From Geomonas anaerohicana (GTDB taxonomy: Bacteria; Desulfobacterota; Desulfuromonadia; Geobacterales; Geobacteraceae), in contig NZ_JAEMHL010000006.1 in the NCBI RefSeq assembly GCF_016458305.1, positions 1 to 64,000 on the forward strand: a stretch of 64,000 bases of DNA, in the 5' to 3' direction. A program made the position numbers and the translations under genes. This document shows, in pieces, positions 37,032-44,471 of this stretch; position 1 is the stretch's first letter; each line of letters starts with the position of its first letter. Below the pieces are notes generated by a model. It searched no databases. It was not told where the DNA came from and saw only the letters and a program-made list of their open reading frames with translations.

Positions 37032-38468
37032 CTACGACTCTGCCATCTTGTGCGAGAACCTGAAGATGATGAATTCGGCGGGACGCACCGCGGCAAGCCC
37101 CACCTCGGCGATCATGCGTCCCTCCAGGATGTCGATGGCGGTCATGGTCTTGCCCAGTCCCACCGCCACGAAGAAGGCGTGCTCCGGCTTCACCCCCTGC
37201 AGCGCCCCCTGGCGCCAGATCACGGTCAGGAAGTTCTCCACCATCCCCTGCACGCGCACCCAGGTGTTGGCGTCGTTGGCCTCGAAGACGAACGGCTCTG
37301 TCGCCCGCTTCACCGACTCCTCCACGAAGTTGAAGAGCCGGCGCACGTTCACGTAACGCCACTCGTTGTCGTTGCCGGCCAGCGTCCGCGCCCCCCAGAC
37401 CAGGGTCCCCTTGCCGGTGAAGGCGCGGATGGCGTTCACCGACTTGCCCGCCACCGGGTCGACGTTCATCTGGTCCTGCTCCACATTGGAGAACTGGATG
37501 GTGGGCTGGATTATCGAGTTGACGCTCACGTTGGCCGGCGCCTTCCAGACGCCGCGGGCGTTGTCCACCGCGGCGTAGATGCCGGCCATGGTGGAAGAGG
37601 GGGGGAGCCTGCACGCCATGTCGGTGATGGCGGCTCGGGCCTGCTCGTAGACGCGGTTGTTGGCGACCTTCAGCGTGTCCAACTTCACCGGCGCGGCTGC
37701 CGAACCGTTGGTGGTGATGGTGACGTCGACGGTGCTGTCGTCGTAGAGAAAGTCGAGGATGGTATCGATATTGGGCGCGTACACGGCACCGTACTTCAGG
37801 TTGTTGGTCCCGATGCCGTTACTGCGGAAGTTGTCCACCGCATTGAGCAGGTTGGCGTTGGGATCGGACAGGGAAATAGAGTCGCCGTGCAGGTCCATGA
37901 TCACGAACCGGTCTTTCAGGTCCGCGCACTGTGCCAGTGCTGCGTCGTGCAGGGCCTTGAAATCGGCGATGGAGAGACTCTGCGCCTCGGGGAAAACGAT
38001 CAGCGTAGGCTCGTCCTTTTTCACCAGGGTATCGAGCCCCGCCTTCAGTTCCGTCTCCACCAGTGCGCTGCCGAAGGTCGTCTTGTAGGGGGCGACCGAG
38101 ACGATGTAGCAGGGGCCGCCGCCGTTGGCGAAGAACATCTGCATGGCGTAGTACATGACGTGCTTGGAACGGGCTGCCTCGGTAAGGGTCGCCGTCGACT
38201 TCAGGTCGGTGGTGACCCCGTTGACCTGGGTCTCCTGCACGTCCACGTTGATGTCCTGCTCCTTCTGCGGCCCGCCGAAATACTTCTCGTACTCCACCAG
38301 GGAGGAGATGCGTGTCGGCTTCAACGTGAGGTCGCCGGGAGTGACGTCGTCGGCCTTTTCCGTGTAACCGATGAAGGCCGGGATCGCGGTTTCCACCGGG
38401 GCCACGGAAGGGGGCAGCTTGGGGATCTCCTCGATGTAAACTCCCGGTGTCTTGTACAGTGTGGCCAT
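37032..38468 (-). CDS. Contractile tail sheath protein (Afp2-4-like)
   Basis: A 478-residue sheath protein. The N-terminus MATLYKTPGVYIEEIPKLPP and AIPAFIGYT are typical, as is the C-terminal pattern GTLVWGARTLAGNDNEWRYV, followed by VRRLFNFVEESVKRA and PAEFIIFRFSHKM. Only one sheath gene is present, whereas Afp and PVC carry three. GGAGGGAGAC precedes the ATG. Confidence 0.94.
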   Translation of the reverse strand: MATLYKTPGVYIEEIPKLPPSVAPVETAIPAFIGYTEKADDVTPGDLTLKPTRISSLVEYEKYFGGPQKEQDINVDVQETQVNGVTTDLKSTATLTEAARSKHVMYYAMQMFFANGGGPCYIVSVAPYKTTFGSALVETELKAGLDTLVKKDEPTLIVFPEAQSLSIADFKALHDAALAQCADLKDRFVIMDLHGDSISLSDPNANLLNAVDNFRSNGIGTNNLKYGAVYAPNIDTILDFLYDDSTVDVTITTNGSAAAPVKLDTLKVANNRVYEQARAAITDMACRLPPSSTMAGIYAAVDNARGVWKAPANVSVNSIIQPTIQFSNVEQDQMNVDPVAGKSVNAIRAFTGKGTLVWGARTLAGNDNEWRYVNVRRLFNFVEESVKRATEPFVFEANDANTWVRVQGMVENFLTVIWRQGALQGVKPEHAFFVAVGLGKTMTAIDILEGRMIAEVGLAAVRPAEFIIFRFSHKMAES

Positions 38469-38520
38469 TTTCGTCTCCCTCCTTTTGAGCTCACAGTGTT
38501 GATCGATCGCGTATGGGTTA

Positions 38521-39153
38521 TTACGAAACCGCTGGTTTGTGATGGATGTTACGGTCCACCTCGAGGATCAGGCTCTCCTCCTTCTCCACGAAGGTGAACT
38601 TCAGGTCGAGCATGCGCATGATGTAGAGGACAAAGGGGTACTGTTTGCCGCCCAGGGTGCCCCAGAGGTGGTTTACCTCCTCCAGTGTCGGTGAATAGAT
38701 GTCGAAGATCAGCTTGAAGGTTTGCAGCTGATCCAGGGGGTTGATGGGTACGCTCGACGTGGTGATGGAGGCCGGGTCGACCGTGGTCTCGGTGAAGACG
38801 TTTTTGAACTGGAAGAAGCGGATGGCCCGCGAGAGCACCGACAGCGCGTTGACGTAGTCGCTATGGGTTGCCGTCATCAGGATCAGGAAGTTGAGAAACA
38901 CCGGCGGGTTCTGGTAGCTCGCCTTAAGGGCCGCTTCATCGCGCACATAGTTGGGGAGGTTTTTCAGCGTCTTCTCTTCTTTTACATTGACGGCGGACAG
39001 GTACAGCTTGTCGCGGGATACGGCACCGCTCCCCCCGCCGGCCGCGAAGATGTCCGAAACGTTGCCGAGACTCACGGCGTCCACCGAGTTGTAGACATCA
39101 TGAAGATGCTTGTTCAGCTCGTTCATTACAATGGTGAGTGCGTGGGAGATCAT
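38521..39153 (-). CDS. DUF4255 tail terminator/cap protein (Afp16/Pvc16-like)
   Basis: A 210-residue protein starting MISHALTIVMNELN. It has DIFAAGGGSG near residue 38, then PPVFLNFLILMTATHSDYVNAL and LDLKFTFVEKEESL, matching the DUF4255/Pvc16 N-terminal family that caps the end of tube and sheath. Earlier in-frame starts reach 39447, but they would lie upstream of the proposed promoter, and ACGAGGACT stands before the ATG at 39153. It is the first gene of the eCIS transcript; in Afp and PVC it is the last. Confidence 0.88.
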   Translation of the reverse strand: MISHALTIVMNELNKHLHDVYNSVDAVSLGNVSDIFAAGGGSGAVSRDKLYLSAVNVKEEKTLKNLPNYVRDEAALKASYQNPPVFLNFLILMTATHSDYVNALSVLSRAIRFFQFKNVFTETTVDPASITTSSVPINPLDQLQTFKLIFDIYSPTLEEVNHLWGTLGGKQYPFVLYIMRMLDLKFTFVEKEESLILEVDRNIHHKPAVS

Positions 39154-39323
39154 AGTCCTCGTCTCGGTGTCTGTGTGGGTGGCCGCGTAAAAGGCAATAA
39201 AAGCAAGTGGCTGCGTGAGGCTGAAACCGCAGGAAGCTCGGCGCACTCCGCACGACAGGAGCCCGTTGAACGTCCGGCGCGGTAATGAAAGAGTAAGTGT
39301 GGTAATTATAATTAGGATACTAT

Positions 39324-39351
39324 AATCTATCGTGCATTGTTGAGGTGTCAA
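39324..39351 (-). promoter_or_regulatory. Sigma-70-type promoter of the eCIS operon
   Basis: On the minus strand TTGACA (39351-39346) is followed after 16 bp by TAGATT (39329-39324), in an AT-rich patch within GC-rich DNA. Transcription would start near 39317, about 160 bp before the cap gene. I see no other promoter-like site before 39153. Confidence 0.5.
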
Positions 39352-39420
39352 CAATGTCGACAAAAAAAGGGTCCTTTGGGGCATGTCCTTCATGCAGAAC
39401 CTGTTGTCAGCATCACAGGG

Positions 39421-39456
39421 AAAATCCCCCCTGTCCCCCCTTCGCAAAGGGGGGGA
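39421..39456. repeat. CCCCCTTCGCAAAGGGGGG-type dyad repeat
   Basis: One copy of the dispersed C-tract/G-tract hairpin family, within the 850-bp gene-free region between the eCIS promoter and the gene at 40003. Confidence 0.75.
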
Positions 39457-39535
39457 GCCCTGTGCGCGGTCGGCGCTACGTGGTAATTGAGTCGATGCCT
39501 CCGGGAACTCAATCCATGGGGCCTAAATTTAGGAT

Positions 39536-39650
39536 ATGCGGGGAAATGGGTTACAGGTGTGCGGGGACATGGGTTACAGGTGTGCGGGGACATGGGTGAC
39601 AGGTGTTCGGGGACATGGGTGACAGGTGTTCGGGGACATGGGTGACAATT
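39536..39650. repeat. Five tandem copies of a 23-bp repeat
   Basis: The unit is GTGCGGGGACATGGGTTACAG plus GT. Five consecutive copies carry small substitutions (GTGC/GTTC, TTACA/TGACA). A 23-bp period is not a multiple of three, so reading frames do not persist and coding is unlikely. Confidence 0.85.
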
Positions 39651-39692
39651 AGTTCAAGTGAAAGACGTGCCTGAGCAAGAGGCGACGGGGCC

Positions 39693-39895
39693 TTTTCGCA
39701 GCGTGGAGATGCCGTCCACGAAGCGCAGCACCTGAACCAGCGTTCCCCCCTTTGCGAAGGGGGGCAGGGGGGATTTGCCTGAGGTTACTGGGCTTTTTCG
39801 CAGCGTGGAGATGCCGTCCACGAAGCGCAGCACCTGAACCAGCGTTCCCCCCTTTGCGAAGGGGGGACAGGGGGGATTTGTCTTTGAGGGATTTG
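39693..39895. repeat. 102-bp direct duplication with embedded dyads
   Basis: The block from TTTTCGCAGCGTGGAGATGC to the CCCCCCTTTGCGAAGGGGGG dyad and following GGGGGGATTTG occurs at 39693 and again at 39795. The two are nearly identical. Frames through it are repeat-encoded and not considered genes. Confidence 0.85.
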
Positions 39896-40002
39896 TCGAG
39901 GGGAAAAACAACAACGCCCCCCCCGGCACCTGCTAGTGGAGCAGTGCCGCAACAGGGACGTTGCGAAGGAGACCATGCATTGGTGGGCGCATATACGGGC
40001 GG

Positions 40003-40200
40003 TCACGCCGCCTTCAGCACCCGCCTGCGGTCATGCCCGGCGTAGCTCCCACCCGAACCGCGCACCGGGTCCTGGCCGACGCGGACGTAGCCGTCGGCGC
40101 GGAAGAACCCCACGATCTTGCGCTGCATGATCAGGGAGTCGAGCATGTAGTCGTGCACCTTTGCGCTCTGGAACTCATCGTACACCACGCGTATCAGCAT
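40003..40200 (-). CDS. Small conserved Geobacter-type protein of unknown function
   Basis: A 65-residue soluble protein: MLIRVVYDEFQSAKVHDYML, then LDSLIMQRKIVGFFRADGYV and a C-terminal VGQDPVRGSGGSY followed by DRRRV. I recall similar short proteins in Geobacter genomes with the same DPIRG-GGSYSGPERR ending; no function is known to me. GGGGAGAGGA precedes the ATG. It stands alone between the repeat region and the ATPase at 40374. Confidence 0.7.
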   Translation of the reverse strand: MLIRVVYDEFQSAKVHDYMLDSLIMQRKIVGFFRADGYVRVGQDPVRGSGGSYAGHDRRRVLKAA

Positions 40201-40373
40201 CGTCCTCTCCCCGCGGATGGCATCCTTTCATACTGAAATCGCATGGCATGGACAACCGGACCGGTGTGAATGACAATGGATGCCAACTGCTGTGTTACGA
40301 ATCCCTCCAGGACTGTTACAAAACAACATCGCAGTGCCGCTTGCAGACAGACCGGTAGTGCGAACGGCCTGCG

Positions 40374-41783
40374 TCATGTCTCCATTCTAACAAAATAATT
40401 GGAACATGCCATCTCAATACTTTCCTTAGTCAGTCGCGCGGGCTGGTTGTTGTAGCGGGACTCGACGATGATCTGCTCTATGAGGTCGCGCGGGTGGCAC
40501 GCATTCGGGATCGCGCCGTACTGCTTGTAGCAGTAACTCATCAGGTAGTCATACGCCTCCTGGCTGAAGGGCACGTCGCTGGCGCTGCAGACCCCCTTGA
40601 AGATCTTCTGGTACTCCGGTTCAGTGGGGCGGTCTATCTCCACCTTGTACCTGATCCTGCGCAGGAAGGCCTCGTCCAGCAACTCGGTCGGCTCGAGGTT
40701 GGTGGCGAAGATGACCAGCATGTCGAAGGGGACGGCGAACTTCATGCCGGTGTGCAGGGTCATGAAGTCGATATGCCGGTCCAGCGGGACGATCCAGCGG
40801 TTCAGGATGTCCCGCGGCTCGATCTGCTGCCTGCCGAAGTCGTCCAGGATGAAGATGCCGTTGTTGGCCTTCAGCTGCAGCGATGCCTCGTAGTACTTGG
40901 ATATGCGGTTGAAGTCGAGGTCGAGCATCCTCATGGTGAGCTCGCCCCCCACCATCACCACCGGCCTGCGCACCAGCACCCAGCGCTGGTCCACGTTCTC
41001 GGTCAGCATGGCAGGGGGGACCGGGATATGGTTCACCGGGTCGAAGACGCTGATGATCTGGCCGCCGACATCGATGGCGTAGGGGACGTAGACGAAGTCC
41101 GTCGGGACGCGCCCCACCGCCTCCGCGATCGCCGTCTTGCCGTTGCCGGGGGGGCCGTAGATGAAGACGGTTTTCCCCGAGGTGATGGCCGGTCCCAGGC
41201 GGCGGAACAGGTCCTCCCGGCACACCAGGTGGGAAAAGGCATCCCGCAGCGTCTCATCGCTGATGGTGACGCACTTCACGGTCTGCAGTTCCACCATGGT
41301 CTGGTACTCGTCCAGGGTGACCGGCGCCGGGCCGGCGTAGCGGCACAGGTCCATCAGCTCCAGGCTGCGCTTTTGTCCGGATTCGGTGACCTTGAAGGTG
41401 TAGGTAGCCGACGCGTAGCTCGTGGCGCCCTTGATCTCGACGAACTTCTCCCGCTTCAGGATTTCCAGCGCACGGTTCACGATGGTCATGGGGAGCTTGA
41501 TCCGCTCCACGACGTCCCCCATGCGGAACTCCCCCATGAAGACGATGTGCTTCAGGACCAGATCGGTAATGAAGGAGAGGTCGAGCCCGGTGTCCTCCAC
41601 GCATTTTGGGGGTGGGGGATTTCGTTGGTACTGCTTCTTAATGTCCTGTTCGGTGACGTGCCCCAGGGCGACCAGGTTCTGCCCGAGCCTCCCCCCGAGC
41701 CGGCGCTGCCGATCCAGCGCCTCGTCAAGTTGTGGCTGGGTAATGATGTTTTCCTTAACCAGTTTCTCACCGAGAATGAACAT
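40374..41783 (-). CDS. AAA+ ATPase with N-terminal MshEN/GspE-N-like domain
   Basis: A 469-residue protein. Residues 1-50 (ILGEKLVKENIITQPQLDEA, then RLGGRLGQNLVALGHV) resemble the MshEN/GspE N-terminal domain, which in several ATPases binds cyclic-di-GMP. The AAA domain has Walker A GPPGNGKT near 212-219, Walker B FILDDFGRQ and a sensor-like FATNLEPTELLDEAFLRRIRYK. I start at 41783, where GGGGGAAACA precedes ATG; ATGs at 41792 and 41804 lack a Shine-Dalgarno. It diverges from the sigma-54 activator beside the pilus operon, so a role in pilus control or assembly is likely. The exact job is unknown. Confidence 0.8.
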   Translation of the reverse strand: MFILGEKLVKENIITQPQLDEALDRQRRLGGRLGQNLVALGHVTEQDIKKQYQRNPPPPKCVEDTGLDLSFITDLVLKHIVFMGEFRMGDVVERIKLPMTIVNRALEILKREKFVEIKGATSYASATYTFKVTESGQKRSLELMDLCRYAGPAPVTLDEYQTMVELQTVKCVTISDETLRDAFSHLVCREDLFRRLGPAITSGKTVFIYGPPGNGKTAIAEAVGRVPTDFVYVPYAIDVGGQIISVFDPVNHIPVPPAMLTENVDQRWVLVRRPVVMVGGELTMRMLDLDFNRISKYYEASLQLKANNGIFILDDFGRQQIEPRDILNRWIVPLDRHIDFMTLHTGMKFAVPFDMLVIFATNLEPTELLDEAFLRRIRYKVEIDRPTEPEYQKIFKGVCSASDVPFSQEAYDYLMSYCYKQYGAIPNACHPRDLIEQIIVESRYNNQPARLTKESIEMACSNYFVRMET

Positions 41784-41887
41784 TGTTTCCCCCATGACTG
41801 TCATATGCGCGGCTTCGTGGTAAGATTTACCTCAAAACTTCAACATGTAAAGGACTGGCCTGAATCGCGTCTCTCAAAACTTAGTCC

Positions 41888-41916
41888 TTGTGTAAGCATG
41901 TCACTGTGTTTATAGT
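41888..41916 (+). promoter_or_regulatory. Sigma-70-type promoter of the PilZ-sigma-54 activator gene
   Basis: TTGTGT (41888-41893), 17 bp, then TATAGT (41911-41916, five of six matches). Transcription would start near 41923, giving a 50-base leader. Confidence 0.5.
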
Positions 41917-41935
41917 ATTGTCATATTTTAACTAA

Positions 41936-41960
41936 AGAGTCCAGTGATGTCGCTGACTCT
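41936..41960 (+). other. Leader hairpin or operator next to the activator start
   Basis: AGAGTCCAG and CTGACTCT form an eight-base-pair stem with one bulged C, three bases before the AGGGGG ribosome-binding site. It lies in the predicted leader. It could be an autoregulatory binding site or affect translation; no T-tract follows, so it is not a terminator. Confidence 0.45.
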
Positions 41961-41972
41961 CTAGGGGGCGGC

Positions 41973-43439
41973 ATGGGTAGACTTGATGTCAGAGCCCGCA
42001 CGCATCTTGACTCCACTGTTTGCTACATCGCACGGGAAGACAGGCCGCAAGAGCAGGTAACCATCAGGGAACTGAGCCTCAGTGGCGCCCTGGTGGACGG
42101 CCTTTCCACCCAGCTGAGCGAGATCTTCGCTATCAGGCCGGTTCTCCCCGGTAGCGGCGAGGTGGAGCTTCTGGCCAAACTGGTCCGCCAGGGTAAAACA
42201 GGCGCCGCCATCCGCCTGTTCTACTCCGACCACGACACCATGCAGGCACTTTGGGTCCACATCAGGGACAACCTCTCCGAGGAGAATTCCTGCCCCTACT
42301 GCGGCCACCCCGACGGCTCCCGTGAAGGCTCCTGCGACAAGTGCAACCTCTACCTCAACTTCGCCAAAAACAACTACCTCGAACGGCACATCGAGAACAC
42401 CTTCGCCCAGCGGCTCAACATCCGCCTGAGCCGGCTCAACCTGGAACACATCCAGAAAATCATCCACTTCGTCGATTCCAAGCTCCTGAAGATCCAGCAC
42501 CGCTCCCCAGACAAGGAGTTCGTGGGCACCTCCGAGGGGATGCTCTCCGTGTTTTCCATGATCAGGAAGGTGGCTCCCACGGAAATGAGCGTGCTCCTTC
42601 TGGGCGAGAGCGGGACCGGCAAGGAACTGACCGCGAAGTCCCTGCACCATCTCAGCACGCGCAGGGACGGTCCATTCGTCGCTGTGAACTGCGCAGCTAT
42701 TCCCGAGACCCTTCTGGAGGCCGAGCTGTTCGGGTACGAGAAGGGGGCGTTCACGGGGGCCTACGCCACCAAGAAAGGGAAATTCGAGTCCGCCGACGGC
42801 GGCACGCTGTTTTTGGACGAAATCGGAGACCTTCCGGCCAGCCTGCAGGCGAAACTGCTGCGCTTTCTCGAGGACAGGCTGGTTCAGCCGGTGGGGTCGG
42901 CGCACTCCAGAAAAATCGACGTAAGGATCGTCGCCGCCACCAACTGCGACCTGCAGCGGGCGATAACGCAGGGGCATTTCCGTACCGACCTCTTCTACCG
43001 ACTCAACTCCTTCACCATCAAGCTCCCCCCCTTGCGCGAGCGGGGAGAGGACAAGGTGCGCCTGGCGAAGTATTTTCTGGAGAAGTTCTCCTGCAGCGAA
43101 AATCGGTCCATGGAGTTTTCCGATGACGCACTGGATGCCATCCGCAATCATTCTTGGCCGGGCAACGTAAGGGAGTTGGAGAACAAGGTGAGGCGTGGCT
43201 TTTTGATGGCGGCGGGAACGGTGGTCGACCCGGAAGAGATGGAACTCGCCCGGTACGAAGACCCCGGGGTTGGTGCTGTCGACTGCAAGTCCGGCCCGGT
43301 CCGGAAGGACCAAGTCATCAAGGTGCTGGAGCAAAATGATTACGTCATTGCCAGGGCCGCCCGCCAGTTGAACATCAGCCGCCCCAGCATGTACGCCCTC
43401 ATCAAGAAGCACGGGATAAACAGGGGCGACATGAAATAG
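41973..43439 (+). CDS. PilZ-like domain sigma-54-dependent transcriptional activator
   Basis: A 488-residue regulator with an unusual front end. Residues about 1-95 look PilZ-like (RARTHLDSTVCYI, then ELSLSGALV, where the usual D/NxSxxG has Glu). A zinc-ribbon-like CPYCGHPDGSREGSCDKC follows at about 106-123. The AAA+ domain has GESGTGKE near 211, intact GAFTGA near 258 for sigma-54 contact, LFLDEIGDLP and SWPGNVRELEN. A Fis-type helix-turn-helix ends the protein (NDYVIARAARQLNISRPSMY). It stands directly before the pilin genes, which have a sigma-54-like promoter, and is their likely activator. Confidence 0.92.
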   Translation: MGRLDVRARTHLDSTVCYIAREDRPQEQVTIRELSLSGALVDGLSTQLSEIFAIRPVLPGSGEVELLAKLVRQGKTGAAIRLFYSDHDTMQALWVHIRDNLSEENSCPYCGHPDGSREGSCDKCNLYLNFAKNNYLERHIENTFAQRLNIRLSRLNLEHIQKIIHFVDSKLLKIQHRSPDKEFVGTSEGMLSVFSMIRKVAPTEMSVLLLGESGTGKELTAKSLHHLSTRRDGPFVAVNCAAIPETLLEAELFGYEKGAFTGAYATKKGKFESADGGTLFLDEIGDLPASLQAKLLRFLEDRLVQPVGSAHSRKIDVRIVAATNCDLQRAITQGHFRTDLFYRLNSFTIKLPPLRERGEDKVRLAKYFLEKFSCSENRSMEFSDDALDAIRNHSWPGNVRELENKVRRGFLMAAGTVVDPEEMELARYEDPGVGAVDCKSGPVRKDQVIKVLEQNDYVIARAARQLNISRPSMYALIKKHGINRGDMK

Positions 43440-43605
43440 CCCGCCGGCCTCCGCACCTGCTTTACACCTCCTTTACAGTCAGCTTTACAGTCCCTTACAC
43501 CTTCCTGACACTTTCCGGTCGCGCCCGCATCCCCGTGACAGCCCAACCTATCTCTAATTTCCCGTAATCAGATAGTACTTAAGAAAAATATCTCACATGG
43601 ACGAG

Positions 43606-43624
43606 GTGCGGCACACATTATGCT
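43606..43624 (+). promoter_or_regulatory. Sigma-54-type (-24/-12) promoter of the flp operon
   Basis: GTGCGGCACACATTATGCT contains GG (43610-43611) and GC (43622-43623) exactly ten bases apart, with GGCAC at -24 and ATGCT at -12. Each half differs from consensus by one base. It lies about 190 bp before the first pilin gene and just after a sigma-54 activator gene. A weaker candidate (TTGGCATAGTGTAAAC, 43675-43690) lacks the -12 GC. The rest of the 373-bp gap (43440-43812) is AT-rich with repeated CTTTACA motifs near 43457-43500. Confidence 0.6.
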
Positions 43625-43812
43625 GATGGTTTGCTGAACTAAACGATGATTGTTAAATTATAGAAAGTTAATGTATTGGCATAGTGTAAACGTAACATTA
43701 TAAAACAATAATTTTTTTTTGGTCGATAGTGGTATTGACTATAATTAATAACAGAAATATAAATATTACACAGCGGCTGATCGTGCCCTCAGAGAATTCG
43801 ACGTGACTATCT

Positions 43813-44007
43813 ATGGAAAAATTTAAAAACTGTTTATCTTGCCTGCGGTCGAGGCTGGGCGGCTGTAAAGGGCAGGGGCTCGTCGAGTACGCGCTGTTGC
43901 TGGTTTTGATAACCATGGTGATCTTCGCCATGGTCGTAGCATTCGGCCGACAGGTTGGCAATACCTATGAGGTAATAAACTCTTCTGTGAAAAATGCCGG
44001 GAAATGA
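43813..44007 (+). CDS. flp: Flp-type IVb pilin 1
   Basis: A 64-residue prepilin: a basic leader, then CKGQGLVEYALLLVLITMVI. Cleavage is expected after KG, giving a mature protein with Glu at +5 and Tyr at +6 as in Flp pilins. One hydrophobic segment of about 22 residues makes the pilus core. The leader has two cysteines (CLSC) and another before the cleavage site. The ribosome-binding site is weak. It is the first structural gene of the Tad locus. Confidence 0.92.
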   Translation: MEKFKNCLSCLRSRLGGCKGQGLVEYALLLVLITMVIFAMVVAFGRQVGNTYEVINSSVKNAGK

Positions 44008-44081
44008 GTATCACAATAGTTTTCCGCGACATCTTTTTGTGGGTGTCGGTCTCATATCTCACCAAAAAAAAGGAGATTGTC

Positions 44082-44282
44082 ATGCTCGATTGGATCAAGT
44101 TTCAGTACGTGCGCCTTCTCACCTGCTTAGACTCCCTCAAGACCGAAAAAGGTCAGGGCTTGGTTGAGTACGCCCTCATCCTCGTGCTCATCGCCATCGT
44201 TGTTATCGCGATCATGACCGCGCTAGGGAAGGAAACTTGCAAAGCCTTCTGTACCGTTAACAACGCACTGAAGCAGAAATAG
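44082..44282 (+). CDS. flp: Flp-type IVb pilin 2
   Basis: A 66-residue prepilin with TEKGQGLVEYALILVLIAIVV and the same cleavage pattern as the first pilin. The mature tail carries two cysteines (ETCKAFCTV) that could form a disulfide; pilin 1 has none there. AAGGAG stands before the ATG at 44082, stronger than for pilin 1, so pilin 2 may be the major subunit (inference). Upstream in-frame codons from 44004 overlap pilin 1 and are not used. Confidence 0.93.
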   Translation: MLDWIKFQYVRLLTCLDSLKTEKGQGLVEYALILVLIAIVVIAIMTALGKETCKAFCTVNNALKQK

Positions 44283-44331
44283 AGGTTGTCGTTCGTGGTT
44301 GTAGTTGAGGTGGTTGGTGGAGTTCATAAAG

Positions 44332-44383
44332 GAGAATCTTTTTCTGAAGATTAGTACTTATTCAGAATCAGATTCTCTTTTTT
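44332..44383 (+). terminator. Rho-independent terminator after the pilin genes
   Basis: GAGAATCT (44332-44339) pairs with AGATTCTC (44370-44377), with an inner TTCTGAA/TTCAGAA stem, followed by a run of T to 44383. It separates the two pilin genes from tadE and would let pilins be made in excess. Confidence 0.82.
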
Positions 44384-44395
44384 GTATTAGAGTGC

Positions 44396-44421
44396 TTGAC
44401 ATATTGTTTTGGTTGTATAAA
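44396..44421 (+). promoter_or_regulatory. Possible sigma-70 promoter for tadE and downstream genes
   Basis: TTGACA (44396-44401) and TATAAA (44416-44421) lie just after the terminator. The 14-bp spacer is shorter than ideal, so activity is uncertain, but position and AT-richness favour it. Confidence 0.4.
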
Positions 44422-44471
44422 AGAATACCAATAGAAAGTATCAACATTATCCATATTATTAAGGCAAAACA

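Noticed and set aside
13044-39153. Prophage
   Set aside because: Tail-like genes are present, but there is no capsid, portal, terminase, lysis, integrase or repressor gene. DUF4157, DUF5908, an AAA+ ATPase and a CIS tape-measure protein are eCIS markers.
39654-39929. Small protein with duplicated LVQVLRFVDGIS motif
   Set aside because: The frame is produced entirely by the 102-bp DNA duplication and hairpins, with no start signal.
43440-43812. Cyclic-di-GMP riboswitch before the pilin genes
   Set aside because: GEMM riboswitches are common in Geobacter, so I looked for the conserved GCAAACC and ACGCAAAGC blocks here and in other leaders; none was seen.
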